From the NCBI GenBank assembly GCA_037954325.1, contig JBBMNZ010000107.1:62501-126500 (forward strand): 64,000 nt of DNA, given 5' to 3'. The notes beneath the pieces are model-generated. The model made no database searches and was not told where the DNA came from. It saw nothing but the letters and a program-made list of their open reading frames with translations. Position numbers and translations under genes: made by a program. Each line of letters opens with the position of its first letter. The first letter of the stretch is position 1. This DNA comes from Fistularia commersonii. Its lineage: Eukaryota > Chordata > Actinopteri > Syngnathiformes > Fistulariidae. Below, in pieces: positions 48,211-60,577 of this stretch.

Positions 48211-51200
48211 CTTAACTCATCATAGCTGTGCTAATAGCATTAGCCGAAATGCATCCACTACCAAACAAACATTAGCTCATCCACTCATTCACATGTGTGT
48301 GCCCAATGGTCCGGGAGCTCCAATCATACGTCCGGGGGATCTATATCTGGAGAAGGCTCACAGTGGCCGGTCTAAGGCGTCCTACTGCCCCCAAACTTCC
48401 CATCCTCTGCCTTTAAGAAGAGAAAAATTACCTCCACTCCTCCATTCCTCTGCTTCTCCGCTCCACCGCTCCTCCGCGAAGGGCCCTAGTACCCCCCCCC
48501 ACCTAAACAAACTCTCACAGATACACACACGACACACTCACACAGACACAAAAAAAACAAACACACACACACACACACATACACACACACACACACACAA
48601 ACCTTAATTCATCATAGATGTGCTAATAGCATTAACCGAAACGCATCCACAACCAAACAAACATTAGCTCATCCACTCATTCACATGTGTGTGCCCAATG
48701 GTAATCCCTTTCCGCGACCCCCCCTCCCCCACCAAAAGAGCCTTTCACACACACAAACACACACACACACACACACAAAGACACTCACACACACACACAG
48801 ACACACACATACACACATACACACACTTTAAGTCTTCATAGCGGTGCTAATAGCATTAGCCGAAACGCATCCACAACCACACAAACATTAGCTCATCCAC
48901 TCATTCACATGTTTGTGCCCAGAGGTCTGGGAGCTCCGGTCATACGTCTGGGGGAGCTATCTCCAGAGAAGGCTCACATTAGGCCGTCTAAGGGGTTCTT
49001 CTGCCCCCAAGCTTCCCCGCCTCTGAGAGAAGAAACATTACCTCCGCTCCTATGCTCCTCCGCTTCTCAGCTCTACCGCTCCTCCGCTATTGGCCCTGGT
49101 ACCCCCCCCCCACCTAAACACACTCACACACACACAAAGACACACACACACACACACATACACACACACACACACACAAACACCTTAACTCATCATAGCT
49201 GTGCTAATAGCATTAGCCGAAACGCATCCACTACCAAACAAACATTAGCTCATCCACTCATTCACATGTGTGTGCCCAATGGTCCGGGAGCTCCAATCAT
49301 ACATCCGGGGGATCTATATCTGGAGAAGGCTCACAGTGGCCGGTCTAAGGCGTCCTACTGCCCCCAAACTTCCCATCCTCTGCCTTTGAGAAGAGAAAAA
49401 TTACCTCCGCTCCTCAATTCCTCCGCTTCTCCGCTCCACCGCTCCTCCGTGATGGGCCCTGGTACCCCCCCCCACTTAAACAAACTCTCACACATACACA
49501 CACGAACACACTCACATAGACACAAAAACAAACAAACACACACACTCACACACACACACACACACCTTAACTCATCATAGCTGTGCTAATAGCATTAGCC
49601 GAAACGCATCCACAACCAAACAAACATTAGCTCATCCACTCATTCACATGTGTGCGCCCTGGTACTCCGTGTCCGCGACCCCCCCCCCCACCAAAACAAA
49701 CTATCACACACATACACAAAAACACTCACACACACACACACACTGACACACATACACACATTAAGTCATCATAGCTGTGCTAATAGCATTAGCCGAAATG
49801 CATCCACAACCAAACAAACATTAGCTCATCCTCTCATTCACATGTGTGTGCCATATGGTCCACTTCTCCGCTCCTCAGCTCATCCGCTCGAGGCCCTGGT
49901 ACTCCCTGTCCGCGACCCCCCCCACCTAAACAAACTCACACACACACACACACACAAACACACACAGACATACACACACACACACCTTAACTCATATTAG
50001 CTGTGCTAATAGCATTAGCCGAAACGCATCCACAACCAAACAAACATTAGCTCATCCACTCATTCAAATGTATGTGCCCAGAGGTCCTGGATCTCCGGTC
50101 ATACGTCCGGGGCATCTATGTCGGGAGAAGGCTCACATTTGCCGGTCTAAGGGGTCCTGGTGCCCCCAAGCTTCCCCGCCTTTGAGAAGAGAAATATAAT
50201 ATCGCTCCTCCACTCCTCCGCTTCTCAACACCTCCGCTCCTCCGCTATTGGCCCTGGAATTCCCGATCCTGCAAACTCAGGAGAATTGCGAGAGGTGCTT
50301 CTGCTCTCCTCCACTCCTCCGCTTCTCCGCTCCTCCGCTTTTCCGCTTTGGGCCCTGGAACTCCCGAACCGCTGGATATAAGGGAATCACGGGCTGGGCT
50401 TATGCCCTCCTCTGCTCCTCAGCTCATCCGCTCGAGGACCTGGTACTCCCTGTCCGCGACCCCCCCCCACCTAAACAAACTCTCACACACACACACAGAC
50501 ACACTCACACACACACACACACACATACACGCACACCTTAACTCATCATAGCTGTGCTAATAGCATTAGCCGAAACGCATCCACAACCAAACAAATATTA
50601 GTTCTTCCACTCATTCACATGTGTGTGCCCAATGGTCCGGGAGCTCCAATCATACGTCCGGGGGATCTATGTCCGGAGAATGCTCAGATTAGCCCATCTA
50701 AGGGGTTCTGCTGCCCCCAAGCTTCCCCGTCTCTGAGTGGAGAAACAATACTTCCGCTACTCCGCTCCTCCGCTTCTAAGCTCCACCGCTCTTCCGCTAT
50801 GGGCCCTGGTACTCCCCCCCTCCACCTAAATAAACTCTCACACATACACACACAAGAACACACTGACACACACACATAAACACACAAAGACACACACACA
50901 GCTCAGCTCCACCGCTCCTCCGCTTTGGGCCCTGGAATTCCCGAACCACTTGACATAAGCGAATCACGGGCCGGGCTTCTGCCCTCCTCCGCTCCTCAGC
51001 TCAACCGCTCTTGGCACTGGTACTCCCTGTACGCGACCCCCCCCCCCACCAAAACAACATCACTCACACAAACACACAAAGACACTCACACACACACACA
51101 GACACACACACACCTTAAGTCTTCATAGCTGTGCTAATAGCGTTAGCCGAAAAGCATCCACAACCAAACAAACATTAGCTCATCCACTCATTCACATGTA

Positions 51201-51300
51201 TGTACCAAGAGGTCCGGGAGCACCGGTCATACGTCCGGGGGAGCTATGTCCATAGAAGGCTCATATTGGCCAGTCTAAGGGGTCCTGCTGCCCCAAAGCT
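42680..51300. repeat. Satellite A array (about 25 monomers)
   Basis: Head-to-tail monomers of about 200-400 bp. Each has a CA run, CCTTAACTCATCATAGCTGTGCTAATAGC core, CGCATCCACAACCAAACAAACATTAGCTC, CATTCACATGTGTGTGCCC, GTCCGGAGAAGGCTCAC, CTGCCCCCAAGCTTCCCCGCC, CTCCGCTCCTCCGCT tract, GGGCCCTGGTACTCC, C-run, ACCTAAACAAACTCTCACAC. Core starts near 42918, 43280, 43480, 44270, 44490, 44690, 45040, 45255, 45632, 46083, 46460, 46863, 47233, 47445, 47645, 47985, 48213, 48603, 48835, 49187, 49567, 49770, 49987, 50539, 51117. Some monomers lack the middle part. Reading frames through it are proline/serine/histidine-threonine low complexity. Confidence 0.85.
43648..44033 (+). mobile_element. Interspersed-repeat fragment inside satellite A
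   Basis: An AT-rich island unlike its surroundings. It starts AAGAATAAGAATCAGAACAA and CTTTTATAATCCCGAAGGAA, resembling the 3' part of common fish non-LTR repeats. Then short imprecise repeats follow: ACTATAAAGTGT, GTGTCTTAGTA, TGTAGCTGTTATGA and ATATTGCACA. Orientation and family are uncertain. Confidence 0.5.
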
Positions 51301-54300
51301 TCCCCGCCTTTGAGAAGAGAAACATAACTCTGCTCCTCCGCTCCTCCGCTCCTCCGCTCCACCGCTTCTCCGTTCTTCCACTCATCCGCTCCGCCGCTGA
51401 TCCGCTCCGGGCCTTAGTACTCCAGAACTGCTGGACATAAGCGAATCAGGCTCTTGGCCCTAATACTCCCTATCCGCGGGACTCTGGCGAAATATGGAGC
51501 GTGCTTCCCCTCTCCTCCGCTCCTCCGCTCCTCCGCTCTTCCGCTCCTCCTCTCCTCCGCTCCTCCGCTTCTCCACTCCCTCGCTCCTCCGCTCCTCCGG
51601 TACTCCGCTCCTCCGGTCCTCCGCTCCTGGCCCTGGTACTCCTGAACTGCTGGACATAAGCGATTCAGGCTCCAGACCCTTGTACTCCCCCTCCGCGGGA
51701 CTCAGGCGAATTGTCGGACGGGCTTCCGCTCTCCTCCGCTTCTCCGCTCCTCCGCTCCTCCGCTCCTGGCCCTGGTACTCCTGAACTGCTGGACATAGGC
51801 GATTCAGGCTCCAGAACCTGGTACTCCCTCTCCGCGAGACACAGGCGAATTGCCGGCCGGGGTTCCACTCTCCTCCGCTCCTCGGCTCCTCCGCTCCGGC
51901 CCTGGTACTCCTGAACTGCTAGACATAAGCGAATCAGGCTCCAGGCCTTGGTACTCCCTCTCCGCGGGACTTAGGCGAATTGTTGGCCGGGCTTCCGCTC
52001 TTCTCCGCTTCTCCTCTCATCCGCTCCTCCGCTCCTTCGCACCTCCGCTCCGGGCCCTAGTACTCCTGAACTGCTAGACATAAGCGAATCAGTCTCCAGG
52101 CCCTGGTACTCCCTTTCCGCGGGACTTAGGCGAATATTCGGCCGGGCAACCGCTCACATCCGTTCCTCCGCTCATCCGCTCCTCTGCTCCTCCACTCCTC
52201 CGCTCAGGGCCCTGGTACTCCTGAACTGCTTGCCATAAGCGAATCAGGCTCCAGGCCCTGGTACTCCCAATCCGCGGGACTTCGGCGAATATTCGGCCGG
52301 GCTTCCGCTCACCTCCGCTCCTGCGCTCCTCCGCTCCTCCGCTCCTCCGCTCCACTGCTTAAACGTTCTTCTGCTCATCCGCTCCTCCGCTCCTCCGCTC
52401 CAGGCCCTGGTACTCCTGAACTGCTAGACATAAGCGAATCAGGCTCCAGGCCCTGGTACTCCCTTTCCGCTGGACTCAGGCGAATTGTCGGCCGGGCTTC
52501 CCCGCTCCTCCGCTCCGGCCCTAGTACTCCTGAACTGCTGGACATCATTAAATCACGCTTCTGGCCCTGGTACTCCCTTTCCGCGGGACTCTGGCGAATT
52601 GTCGGCCGGATTCAGCTCTCCTCCGGTCCTCCGGTCCTCCGCTCCTCCGCTCCTCCGCTCCTCCGCTCCTCCGCTCCTCCGCTCCGGCCCTGGTACTCCT
52701 GAACTGCTGGACATAAGCGAATCAGGCTCCAGGCCCTGGTACTCCCAATCCGCGGGACTCAGGCGAAATGTGGGCCGGGTTTCCGCTCTCCTCCGCTTCT
52801 CCTCTCATCCGCTCCTCCGCTCCTCCGCTCCTCCGCACCTGGCCCAGGTACTCCTGAATTGCTGAACATCATTAAATGACGCTTATGGCCCTGGTACTCC
52901 CTCTCCGCGGGACTCAGGCGAATTGTCGGCCGGATTCCGCTCTCCTCCGCTCATCCGCTCCTCCGCTCCACCGCTTAAACGTTCTTCTGCTCATCCGCTC
53001 CTCCGCTCCTCCGCTCCTGGCCCTGGTACTCCTGAACTGCTGGACATAGGCGATTCAGGCTCCAGAACCTGGTACTCCCTCTCCGCGAGACACAGGCGAA
53101 TTGCCGGCCGGGGTTCCACTCTCCTCCGCTCCTCGGCTCCTCCGCTCCGGCCCTGGTACTCCTGAACTGCTAGACATAAGCGAATCAGGCTCCAGGCCTT
53201 GGTACTCCCTCTCCGCGGGACTTAGGCGAATTGTTGGCCGGGCTTCCGCTCTCCTCCGCTTCTCCTCTCATCCGCTCCTCCGCTCCTCCGCTCCGGGCCC
53301 TAGTACTCCTGAACTGCTAGACATAAGCGAATCAGTCTCCAGGCCCTGGTACTCCCTTTCCGCGGGACTTAGGCGAATATTCGGCCGGGCAACCGCTCAC
53401 ATCCGTTCCTCCGCTCATCCGCTCCTCTGCTCCTCCACTCCTCCGCTCAGGGCCCTGGTACTCCTGAACTGCTTGCCATAAGCGAATCCGGCTCCAGGCC
53501 CTGGTACTCCCAATCCGCGGGACTTCGGCGAATATTCGGCCGGGCTTCCGCTCACCTCCGCTCCTGCGCTCCTCCGCTCCTCCGCTCCTCCGCTCCACTG
53601 CTTAAACGTTCTTCTGCTCATCCGCTCCTCCGCTCCTCCGCTCCAGGCCCTGGTACTCCTGAACTGCTAGACATAAGCGAATCAGGCTCCAGGCCCTGGT
53701 ACTCCCTTTCCGCGGGACTTAGGCAAATATTCGGCCGGGCTTCCGCTCTCCTCCGCTCCTCCGCTCCTCCGCTCCTCCGCTCCTCCGCTCCTCCGCTCCG
53801 GCCCTGGTACTCCTGAACTGCTGGACATCATTAAATCACGCTTCTGGCCCTGGTACTCCCTTTCCGCGGGACTCAGGCGAATTGTCGGCCGGATTCAGCT
53901 CTCCTCCGGTCCTCCGCTCGTCCGCTCCTCCGCTCCTCCGCTCCTCCGTTCCGGCCCTGATACTCCTGAACTGCTGGACATAAGCGAATCAGGCTCCAGG
54001 TCCTGGTACTCCCTCTCCGCGGGACTTAGGCGAATTGTCGGCCGGGCTTCCGCTCTCCTCCGCTTCTCCTCTCATCCGCTCCTCCGCTCCTCCGCCCTGG
54101 GCCCTGGTATTCCTGAACTGCTAGACATAAGTGAATCAGGCTCCAGGCCTTGGTACTCCCTCTCCGCGGGACTTAGGCGAATATTCGGCCGGGCTTCCGC
54201 TCACCTTCGCTCCTCCGCTCATCCGCTCCTCCGCTCCTCCGCTCCTCCGCTCTGGGCCCTGGTACTCCTGAACTGCTTGCCATAAGCGAATCAGGCTCCA

Positions 54301-54596
54301 GGCCCTGGTACTCCCAATCCGCGGGACTCAGGCGAAATGTGGGCCGGGTTTCAGCTCTCCTCCGCTCCTCCGCTCCTCCACTCATCCGCCCCTCCGCTCC
54401 TCCGCTCCTCCGCTCCGGGCCCTGGTACTCCGGAACCGCAGGACATAAGCGATTCAGGCTCCAGGGCCTGGTAATCCCCTTCCGCGGGACTCAGGCGAAT
54501 TGTCGGCTGGGCTTCCGCTCTCTTCCGCTCCTCCGCTCCTCCGCTCCTCTGCTCCTCCGCTCCTCCGCTCCTCCGCTCCTCCGGTCTTCCGCACCG
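51300..54596. repeat. Satellite B array (about 20 monomers)
   Basis: Monomers of about 130-200 bp: CTCCGCTCCTCCGCT tract, GGGCCCTGGTACTCCTGAAC, TGCTGGACATAAGCGAATCA, GGCTCCAGGCCCTGGTACTC, CTCTCCGCGGGACTCAGGCG, AATTGTCGGCCGGGCTTCCG. No CA run and no satellite A core. A higher-order duplicate exists: about 51780-52480 recurs at about 53030-53730, offset 1243-1251 bp. Open frames up to 349 aa (54339-55388) are repeats of LLRSSAPPLLRS and are not genes. Confidence 0.85.
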
Positions 54597-55193
54597 GGCC
54601 CTGGAACTCCCGATCTGCGGGACTTCGGTGAATTCCAGGCCAGTCTTCTGCTCTCCTCCCCTCCTCCTTTTTTTCCCTCCCCCGCTTTGGACCCTGGAAC
54701 TCCCGAACCGGGCCGGGCTTCTGCCCTCCGCCTCTCCTCTGCTCATCCGCTCCAGGCCCTGGAACTCCCTGTCATCCAGTCATTCGCATGTGTGTGCCCG
54801 GAGGTCCGGGAGCTCCACTCAAACGTCCGGGGGATAAGGGTAAGGGGTCCTGCTCCCCCCCCCCCCCTCGCCGCCTCTGAGAAGAGAAACATCTCCTCCT
54901 CTCCTCCGCTCCTCCGCTCCTCCGCTCCTCCGCTTCTCCGCTCCTCCGCTCCTCCGCTGCGGAACCAGGTACTACCGATACGCCAGACTCAGGTGAATTG
55001 CGGACAGGGCTTTTCCTGTCCGCCGCTCCTCCGCTTTGGGCCCTGGAACTCCCGAACCGCTGGACATAAGCGAATCACGGTCCGGGCTTCTGCCCTCCTC
55101 CGCTCCTCACCTCATCCGCTAAAGGCCCTGGTACTCCCAGTCCGCGGGAACCCCCCCCCACCCACCAAAACAAACTCTCACACACACATAAAC

Positions 55194-55239
<46 letters not shown>

Positions 55240-55273
55240 ACACACACACACACACACACACACCCACCCACAC

Positions 55274-55325
<52 letters not shown>

Positions 55326-55789
55326 GAACTCATCATAGCTGTGCTAATAGCATTGGCCGAAACGTATCCACAACAAAACAAACATTAGCTCATCCACTCA
55401 TTCACATATGTGTGTGCCCAGAGGTACGGGAGCTCCAGTCATGAGTCCGGGTGATCTATGTCCGGAGAAGGCTCACATTGGCCGGTCTAAGGGGTCCTGC
55501 TGCCCCCAAGCTTCCCCGCCTTTGAGAAGAGAAACATAACTCCGCTCCTCCGCTCCTCCGCTTCTCAACTCCTCTGCTCCTCCGCTATGGGCCCTGGTAC
55601 TCCCGATCCTCTGAACTCAGGCGAATAGCGTGACGTGCTTCTGCTCTCCTATAAGCCCCTACACACTTCTAACACGGCTGTTATCACCCTGTTACTGCAT
55701 TACAATGACATCCATTTGCTTTTGATCTCAGTGTCTGCCACTGTACGGAAAAAGCGGGGGGGACGGGGGGGCGGGTGACGGGAGACATA
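54597..55789. repeat. Mixed satellite with (CA)n, block D copy 2
   Basis: Same series as 39015-40142: ATTCGCATGTGTGTGCC variant (54782), C-runs, CA run 55179-55323 with CACCCACCCA islands, CTGAACTC monomer from 55324, block X-like TGTTATCACCCTGTTACTG (55679), G-run near 55757-55775. Confidence 0.75.
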
Positions 55790-56371
55790 AGGGCATTCGT
55801 TCTGTATGTAATCAGAAGTTAATAGTGTTAACGGTTTGCGAGAATTTTTAATGCTAGACAAAAACAGAAAATTAAAAGGAAATAATTAAATAAATAGATA
55901 GAAAAATGAAATTAAAAACTAAAAAAAAAAATTGTAAGGGGAATATAACATGTAATTAAGTTGGCCGTTCACAAGGAATCTCAGACATCAAACTGTTTTT
56001 AATTGAACATTAATAGTACACACAAATATACAAATGTACAAATAAACATAGCAAGGTAGAACTGAATGTCAATGAAACAACCAGGGATGAGGAAGCAACG
56101 GACAGAAGGACATTTGTTCTGTATGGAATCAGAAGTTAATAGTGTTAACGGTTTGTGAGAAATTTACAGTGCTAGACAAAAAAAGAAATTAAAAGGAAAT
56201 AATTAAATCAATAGATAGACAAATAAAAAATTAAAACGAAAAAACAATTGCAAGGGGAATATAACATGTAATCAAGTTGTTTTTTTTTTTCCAAAAAAAA
56301 GGAATCTCAGACATGGGTAACTGTATATTTTTTAGTTTTTGGATTTTTCCATAAGTTTTAAGGATTTTTTT
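55790..56371 (-). mobile_element. Two tandem L1 3'UTRs (block D copy 2)
   Basis: As 40143-40730: partial copy to about 55995, full copy 55996-56371 contiguous with ORF2. Confidence 0.75.
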
Positions 56372-57917
56372 TTATAATTCAAAATCGTTTATGAAGAAAT
56401 TAAAATTTGGGGAGCATTTTTGCATTCTGTTTTTGTGAATGAAGAATTCGGCCAGGCCTAAAAGAACATTGACACAGAGTTCATCTGTTATGTTGCTTAA
56501 AAGTAAACCAAATGTGATATCATCTTTTGAGAGGGAAACTGGTGACGATGGAATGAGAATGAGAAAATATATATGGTCAGTGGTTTCAATGTTGTCTTCA
56601 CAAAATGTACAAATATTATCTTCAAAAGTAAAGCGTACCCTCAATAATTCCTGAGATGGGTAGATGTCATTCATAATTTAGAAGTGGGTCTCTTTTTGCC
56701 TTGGGGGGTATGGGTAGAGTCAGATACATAGTTCGCAGCGTGGCAATCGATTCCTTATCAAATTTATTTCAAATATTATTTTTGTTTTGACGTCCAGGGA
56801 ATAAGTTTCCTGTGAAACATGTCCTAATAAAGGAGTTGCTGCACTTTCTGTCCAGAATTGAGATTCCCTGGAGTGATAGTCGGGGTAACTGTAGTTGTAC
56901 GGTTTGGTGCGTCATTATATTTTTGGTCAGGAATACAAATTGTCGAGGCAGTGCGTTTCATAACTTTATCAACTCTAATATGGGAGGCTTAAATCTGTGT
57001 GTAGTACAGAACTGTTCATAGTCTAGAGGACTGCCATTGTCATCCATCAAGTCAATTATTGACCATATACCTTTCTCAAAGCATTCCTTGTAAAACAGAG
57101 GTTTGTTGCCACGCAGTACATATCTATTGTTCCAAATTATTGTACTGTGTGTTGAGAAATTGTGTACATATATCATTTTCCAGTATAATAGTATTTGTTT
57201 ATGGAACTCTGAAAATTGGACAGGAATCTTGTTGATATCCAAGTCAGAGATAAGTAGAAGACTTAGGCTGCCGACTATGTTGAATAAGTAGTTTGGAGTA
57301 CAATACCAGAAAGAATGATGATGTTTGATCCAGGATTTCAACCAGTTCACCTTCAATGTCCCATTCAGGCAGTCCAACTCTATCACTTTCAGCCCTCCGT
57401 CACTTGTTTCTTTCCCCATATGTGATTTTTTTTAGATGGTGTGGTCTGTTCCTCCAGATAAAGTTGAAATTTATTTGGTTAATAGATTTTATGAGTTGAT
57501 TTGGAGCAGCATTGGAATACACTGGGTATATACATCTGGATAAATATTCCATTTTAGTCAAATATATCCGGCCTAATATTGATAAATCTCTTTGGAGCCA
57601 TATATTCAATTTAGCTTTACTTTGATTCAGTTTAGATTCAATGTTCCTGGATTGATTTAACTTTTGGTCCTTAGATAGGAAAATGCTCAAGTATTTTATT
57701 TCTGATTTGATAGGAACATTGCTGATTTCCTTTAGTGGTGAGTCATGCAGCTCAAGAAGTTTGCATTTCTTTAAGTTTAATGACAATCCTGAAGCCTTGG
57801 AGAATGTTTTAATTTTTTCAACGCTTATTGGGACTTGATGTTCATTTTTCAAAACTAAGGTTGTGTCATCTGCCAGCAGGCTAATAACAATTTCTGTCCC
57901 CGACATTATTTCTGTCC
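56372..57917 (-). pseudogene. L1-clade ORF2 (block D copy 2)
   Basis: Frames 57400-58002 (ADDTTLVL to RPHHLKK), 56958-57419 and 56372-56674 (C-terminus). An extra T in the T-run near 57426-57433 breaks the frame after HHLKK. Open across the M1/M2 stop site. Confidence 0.8.
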
Positions 57918-58000
<83 letters not shown>

Positions 58001-58004
58001 ACAC
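57918..58004. repeat. (CA)n microsatellite
   Basis: CA run at the same L1 end as the other three copies. Confidence 0.95.
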
Positions 58005-58454
58005 CTTAATTCCACTCTTTTATATACGCATGTCTGGAGTTCCGGGAGCTCGTTCTCAACGTTCTGGGAATAATCATAGCTGTGCTGATAGCATTAGCCG
58101 AAACGCCCCCCCCCCCCCCATACCACCACCACCACCACCACCCCACACACACATTAGCTCCTCCATTCATTCACATGTACACGCCGGCTGCTCCGGGGGC
58201 TCCACGCCGACGTTTCGGTGATCGATGTCGGCAGAAGGTGCACCATTGCCGGTCTGCGGTGTCCTGTAGACCCCCCCCCTCCATACACACATGCAATACG
58301 CCTTGAAACGCATCGCTCGCACCGACGCGGGGAATCCTTTTCCCTACTTCCACAACAACGGCGAGAATCGCGTTGCGTCGGCCGCCGTGAGGAAGGGGGG
58401 GGGGGCATTAAGGGGGGGGAGAGAGAGACATGGAGATTTTCTCAGCCTCTCATT
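58005..58454. repeat. Satellite A' (end of M3)
   Basis: Complete variant monomer like 14094-14545, with ACC repeats at 58120-58143 and a G-run at 58394-58404. Confidence 0.75.
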
Positions 58455-58975
58455 CTTTTTTTTTTTTTAATTGAACATAAATAGTACACACAAATATACA
58501 AATGTACAAATAAACATGGCAAGGTAGAACTGAATGTCAATGAAACAACCAGGCATGAGGAAGCAAAGGACATAAGGACATTCGTTCTGTATGTAATCAG
58601 AAGTTAATAGTGTTAACGGTTTGTGAGAAATTTACAATGCTAGACAAAAAAAGAAATTAAAATGAAATAATTAAATCAATAGATAGACTAATAAAAAATT
58701 AAAACGAAAAAAAGATTGCAAGGGGAGTACAACATGTTATTAAGTTGGCGACTCACAAGGAATCTCAGATATCAAACTGTATATTTTTTGTTGTTTATAT
58801 ATAAACATATACAAAACAAACATATATTGTTTGTTGTTGTTTATTTTTGGGATATATTGAGGAATATTTGTTGGAAAGGAGTCACAATCGCTTTTTGACA
58901 ATGTCGAAGTGTATAGGTGTTGATAGAATTTAAAGATTTCTGTGGAAATTATAGCCTCATCTGTAATTTCCTTGT
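58455..58975 (-). mobile_element. L1 3'UTR with poly(A), longer copy (end of M3)
   Basis: T-run 58455-58468 and the longer 3'UTR form seen at 38426-38965. Confidence 0.65.
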
Positions 58976-59267
58976 TGTTAAGACGGGCTTCCGCTTTGCT
59001 CCGCTCCTCCGCTCCTCCGCTCCTCCGCTCCTCCGCTGCGGAACCAGGTACTACCGATCCGCCGGACTCAGGTGAATTGCGGACAGGGCTTTTGCTGTCC
59101 TCCGCTTCTCCGCTTTTGGCCCTGGAACTCCCGAACCGCTGGACATAAGTGAATCACGGTCTGGGCTTCTGCCCTCCTCCGCTCCTCACCTCATCCGCTC
59201 CAGGCCCTGGTACTCCCTGTCCGCGGGAACCCCCCCCACCAAAACAAACTCTCACACACACATAAAC

Positions 59268-59314
<47 letters not shown>

Positions 59315-59678
59315 AACACACACACACACACACACACCTGAACTCATCATAGCTGTGCTAATAGCATTGGCCAAAACGTATCCACAACAAAACAAACATT
59401 AGCTCATCCACTCATTCACATTTGTGTGTGCCTAGAGGTACGGGAGCTCCAGTCATACGTCCGGGTGATCTATGTCCGGAGAAGGCTCACATTGGCCGGT
59501 CTAAGGGGTTCTTCTGCCCCCAAGCTTCCCCGCCTCTGAGAGGAGAAAAATTACCTCCGCTCCTCCGCTTTTCAGCTCCACCGCTCCTCCTCTATGGGCC
59601 CTGGTACTCCCCCCCCCCCACCTAAACAAACTCTCACACATACACACACAAACACACTCACACACACACAAAAACACA

Positions 59679-59719
<41 letters not shown>

Positions 59720-60123
59720 ACACACCTTAACTCATCATAGCTGTGCTAATAGCATTAGCCGAAACGCATCCACAACCAAACAAACATTAGCTCATCCACT
59801 CATTCACATGTGTGTGCCCAATGGTCCGAGAGCTCCAATCATACGTCCGGGGGATCTTTGTCCGGAGTATGCTCACATTAGCCAGTCTAAGGGGTTCTTC
59901 TGCCCCCAAACTTCCCCGCCTCTGAGAGGAGAAACATTACCTCCGCTCCTCCGCTTCTCAGCTCCATCGCTCCTCCGCTTTGGGCCCTGGAATTCCCGAA
60001 CCGCTGGACATAAGCGAATCACGGGCCGGGCTTCTGCCCTCCTCCGCTCCTCAGCTTATCGTTCGAGGCCCCGGTACTCCCTGTCCGCAACCCCCCCCCA
60101 CCTAAACAAATTCACACTCACAC

Positions 60124-60165
<42 letters not shown>

Positions 60166-60221
60166 CTTAACTCATCATAGCTGTGCTAATAGCATTAGCC
60201 GAAACGCATCCACAACCAAAC
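58976..60221. repeat. Satellite A and (CA)n across the M3/M4 boundary
   Basis: Pyrimidine tract, GGAACCAGGTACTACCGATC variant, CA run 59245-59337, CTGAACTC monomer, a second monomer (core near 59725) and a third cut by the copia LTR. Confidence 0.85.
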
Positions 60222-60577
60222 TGTTGCGTTTAAGTTCGCAGCTTCTTCGTTTTCCATGTTTCGGAAGGAATTCACAAGTTTGCCTTGTTTGAATCGTCTT
60301 TTATTTTCTTCTTCACAGCTCCGGGAATCAACATCGGTTAGCCATGGGACATGTACAGTACAGAGTGAGGGAAAAATTCCCGCCAGCACCGCTATACCAA
60401 AAAAAAAACACTGACGTAGAAGTTAACGTCAAGTTAGCTGAACAGTCGCGAAAAACTAAAACAAGTCCCAAACCTTGTCATAAAGTGCCATGCATTTCCT
60501 GAGAGTAGATACAAATACAACATATGTATACTAGAATGTAAACTCAAATAAAACTAATGAGATCACCTATCTCAACA
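60222..60577 (-). mobile_element. Copia family 1, 3' LTR (M4)
   Basis: 356 bp with the same ends, polypurine tract and satellite flank. Confidence 0.85.

Larger units (their letters stand above)
54597..58321. repeat. Block D, copy 2
   Basis: Partner of 39015-42679 in the same orientation and order. Its right end runs on into complete satellite A' and L1 3'UTR, as in M1/M2, so this copy has the ancestral right flank. Confidence 0.8.
33165..59337. repeat. Macro-tandem unit M3 (rearranged)
   Basis: Third unit (about 26.2 kb). It begins as M1/M2 do but has a copia/RTE deletion junction near 34716, one T-like segment, and a junction near 38084. That junction joins the copia integrase C-terminus straight to satellite A', skipping env, L2, solo LTR and L1. 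It then carries two copies of block D around the long satellite A and B arrays. Confidence 0.8.

Noticed and set aside
42646..50551. Many histidine/threonine-rich and cysteine/valine-rich ORFs
   Set aside because: Translations of (CA)n and (GT)n with satellite flanks; no domain or conserved start.
42680..51300. CRISPR-like spaced repeats
   Set aside because: Monomers are hundreds of bp, direct and adjacent, with simple-sequence tracts; the genome is eukaryotic and there are no cas genes.
39015..54600. A true 15.58-kb periodicity linking M1/M2 (15583) and block D copies (15582)
   Set aside because: The two distances concern different sequences and both change downstream (18025 and 15641), so the coincidence has no visible cause.
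54339..55388. 349-aa plus-strand ORF
   Set aside because: Made of satellite B and CA repeats (LLRSSAPPLL, HTHTHT); stop-free only because the repeat lacks stops in this frame.
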